A DNA stretch of 64,000 bases from Kaistia soli DSM 19436 (GTDB taxonomy: Bacteria; Pseudomonadota; Alphaproteobacteria; Rhizobiales; Kaistiaceae), in the NCBI RefSeq assembly GCF_900129325.1, contig NZ_FQUP01000007.1, positions 64,501 through 128,500 of the forward strand, in the 5' to 3' direction. Below, piece by piece: positions 63,717 through 64,000 of this stretch. The stretch's first letter is position 1; each line of letters starts with the position of its first letter. The position numbers were made by a program, and so were the translations under genes. The notes beneath the pieces are model-generated. The model had not been told where the DNA came from. It saw nothing but the letters and a program-made list of their open reading frames with translations, and did not search any database.

Positions 63717-63869
63717 ATGGCAAATGGCATCGTTGCTTCCTACAAGAGCTGGCTGAAGTATCGCCAGACCTGCAATGAGCTCAACCGGCTGACCACCCGC
63801 GAGCTTGATGACCTCGGCATCGCACGCGGCGAAATCTCCAAGGTCGCCAAGCGCTCGGCCGGATACTGA
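63717..63869 (+). CDS. DUF1127 small protein (second copy)
   Basis: 50 residues, basic: MANGIVASYKSWLKYRQTCN, then RLTTRELDDLGIARGEI and a KRSAGY end, clearly homologous to the protein at 48030. GAAGAAGGA precedes the start; an out-of-frame ATG lies 5 bases earlier. It is followed immediately by three CCUCCUCCC-loop hairpins. RNA binding or sRNA maturation, as for CcaF1, is inferred. Confidence 0.93.
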   Translation: MANGIVASYKSWLKYRQTCNELNRLTTRELDDLGIARGEISKVAKRSAGY

Positions 63870-64000
63870 GTTTCCAGAATTCGCCGGGAACGAACCTCCT
63901 CCCTCGTTCCCCGCGATTGGCGCGCGGCTGACCTCCTCCCCAGCCCAGCGCCCTTTATAGAGACGCCCGTCGACCTCCTCCCCGACGGGCGTCTTTTTTT
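63870..64000 (+). ncRNA. Cuckoo/CcsR-like sRNA array, three CCUCCUCCC hairpins
   Basis: Three hairpins behind the DUF1127 gene. (A) 63886-63911: GGGAACGA/TCGTTCCC, perfect 8 bp, loop ACCTCCTCCC. (B) 63926-63945: GGCTG/CAGCC, identical loop ACCTCCTCCC. (C) 63961-63994: AGACGCCCGTC/GACGGGCGTCT, 11 bp, loop GACCTCCTCCCC, then a U-run. The stems differ in sequence while the loops are the same, so the loop is the conserved element. This is the CcsR/cuckoo architecture known from Rhodobacter. The window ends in the U-run. Confidence 0.88.
63961..64000 (+). terminator. Terminator of the second DUF1127/sRNA unit
   Basis: Perfect 11-bp stem AGACGCCCGTC/GACGGGCGTCT with a 12-base loop containing CCTCCTCCCC, followed by at least seven T residues up to the window end. 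It doubles as the third sRNA hairpin. Confidence 0.93.

Overview
The window is about 64 kb of GC-rich, gene-dense bacterial chromosome. It reads as an alphaproteobacterium of the order Hyphomicrobiales (Rhizobiales). The pointers are the tilS-ftsH-glmM order, serC-serA behind a serC-type leader, a fused cysN/cysC next to cysD and cysQ, an alphaproteobacterial rpoH, rhizobial-type intergenic palindromes, and two DUF1127 genes followed by CCUCCUCCC-loop RNAs. A genus such as Kaistia is only a guess. No phage, insertion sequence, integrase or CRISPR array was seen.

Layout. 1-4083: housekeeping (tilS end, ftsH, glmM). 4099-14527: a pyrimidine (reductive pathway) catabolic block with a divergent XRE-cupin regulator, beta-alanine-type transaminase, mmsA, beta-ureidopropionase, dihydropyrimidinase and an ABC importer; dihydropyrimidine dehydrogenase is absent. 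14591-20000: a DUF2087 protein, an Lrp regulator with an FAD amino-acid oxidase opposite alanine dehydrogenase, and a GT39-type membrane glycosyltransferase. 20198-23995: sulfate activation (cysQ, cysD, cysNC). 24068-33232: phosphate physiology (ppk2 divergent from phoR, then pstSCAB-phoU-phoB) with Pho-box-like repeats. 33496-40529: outer-membrane barrel, serC/serA, purA, and a single-pass membrane protein resembling the one at 24068. 40702-42616: a TPP riboswitch controlling a thiamine-precursor permease and binding protein, with no ATPase gene. 42624-47801: a cyclase-like/TPR protein, rpoH, rluD, a small membrane protein, tRNA-Glu and a Cys-rich exported protein. 47907-49193: a DUF1127 gene with an sRNA-like 3' region, and a universal stress protein. 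49289-62988: a long minus-strand accessory catabolic cluster (gluconokinase, lipid kinase, aldehyde dehydrogenase, molybdenum hydroxylase with fused FAD and Mo subunits, a ring-hydroxylating-oxygenase-like protein without a Rieske domain, amidohydrolase, GMC oxidoreductase, two-subunit TPP decarboxylase, LysR and AraC regulators). 63042-64000: a DUF2000 protein and a second DUF1127 gene with CCUCCUCCC hairpins.

How it fits together. The pyrimidine block can import a pyrimidine-type compound and take a dihydropyrimidine to beta-alanine and then acetyl-CoA. The Pho block senses and imports phosphate. The minus-strand cluster looks like a dedicated pathway for a nitrogen heterocycle or related compound (hydrolytic deamination, Mo-dependent hydroxylation, oxygenation, 2-oxoacid decarboxylation, aldehyde oxidation), probably under the LysR protein, whose likely site lies at 61227-61245. 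The two DUF1127/sRNA modules share a promoter signature and are the strongest RNA-level observation. The Rieske-less oxygenase and its neighbours are the strongest protein-level one.
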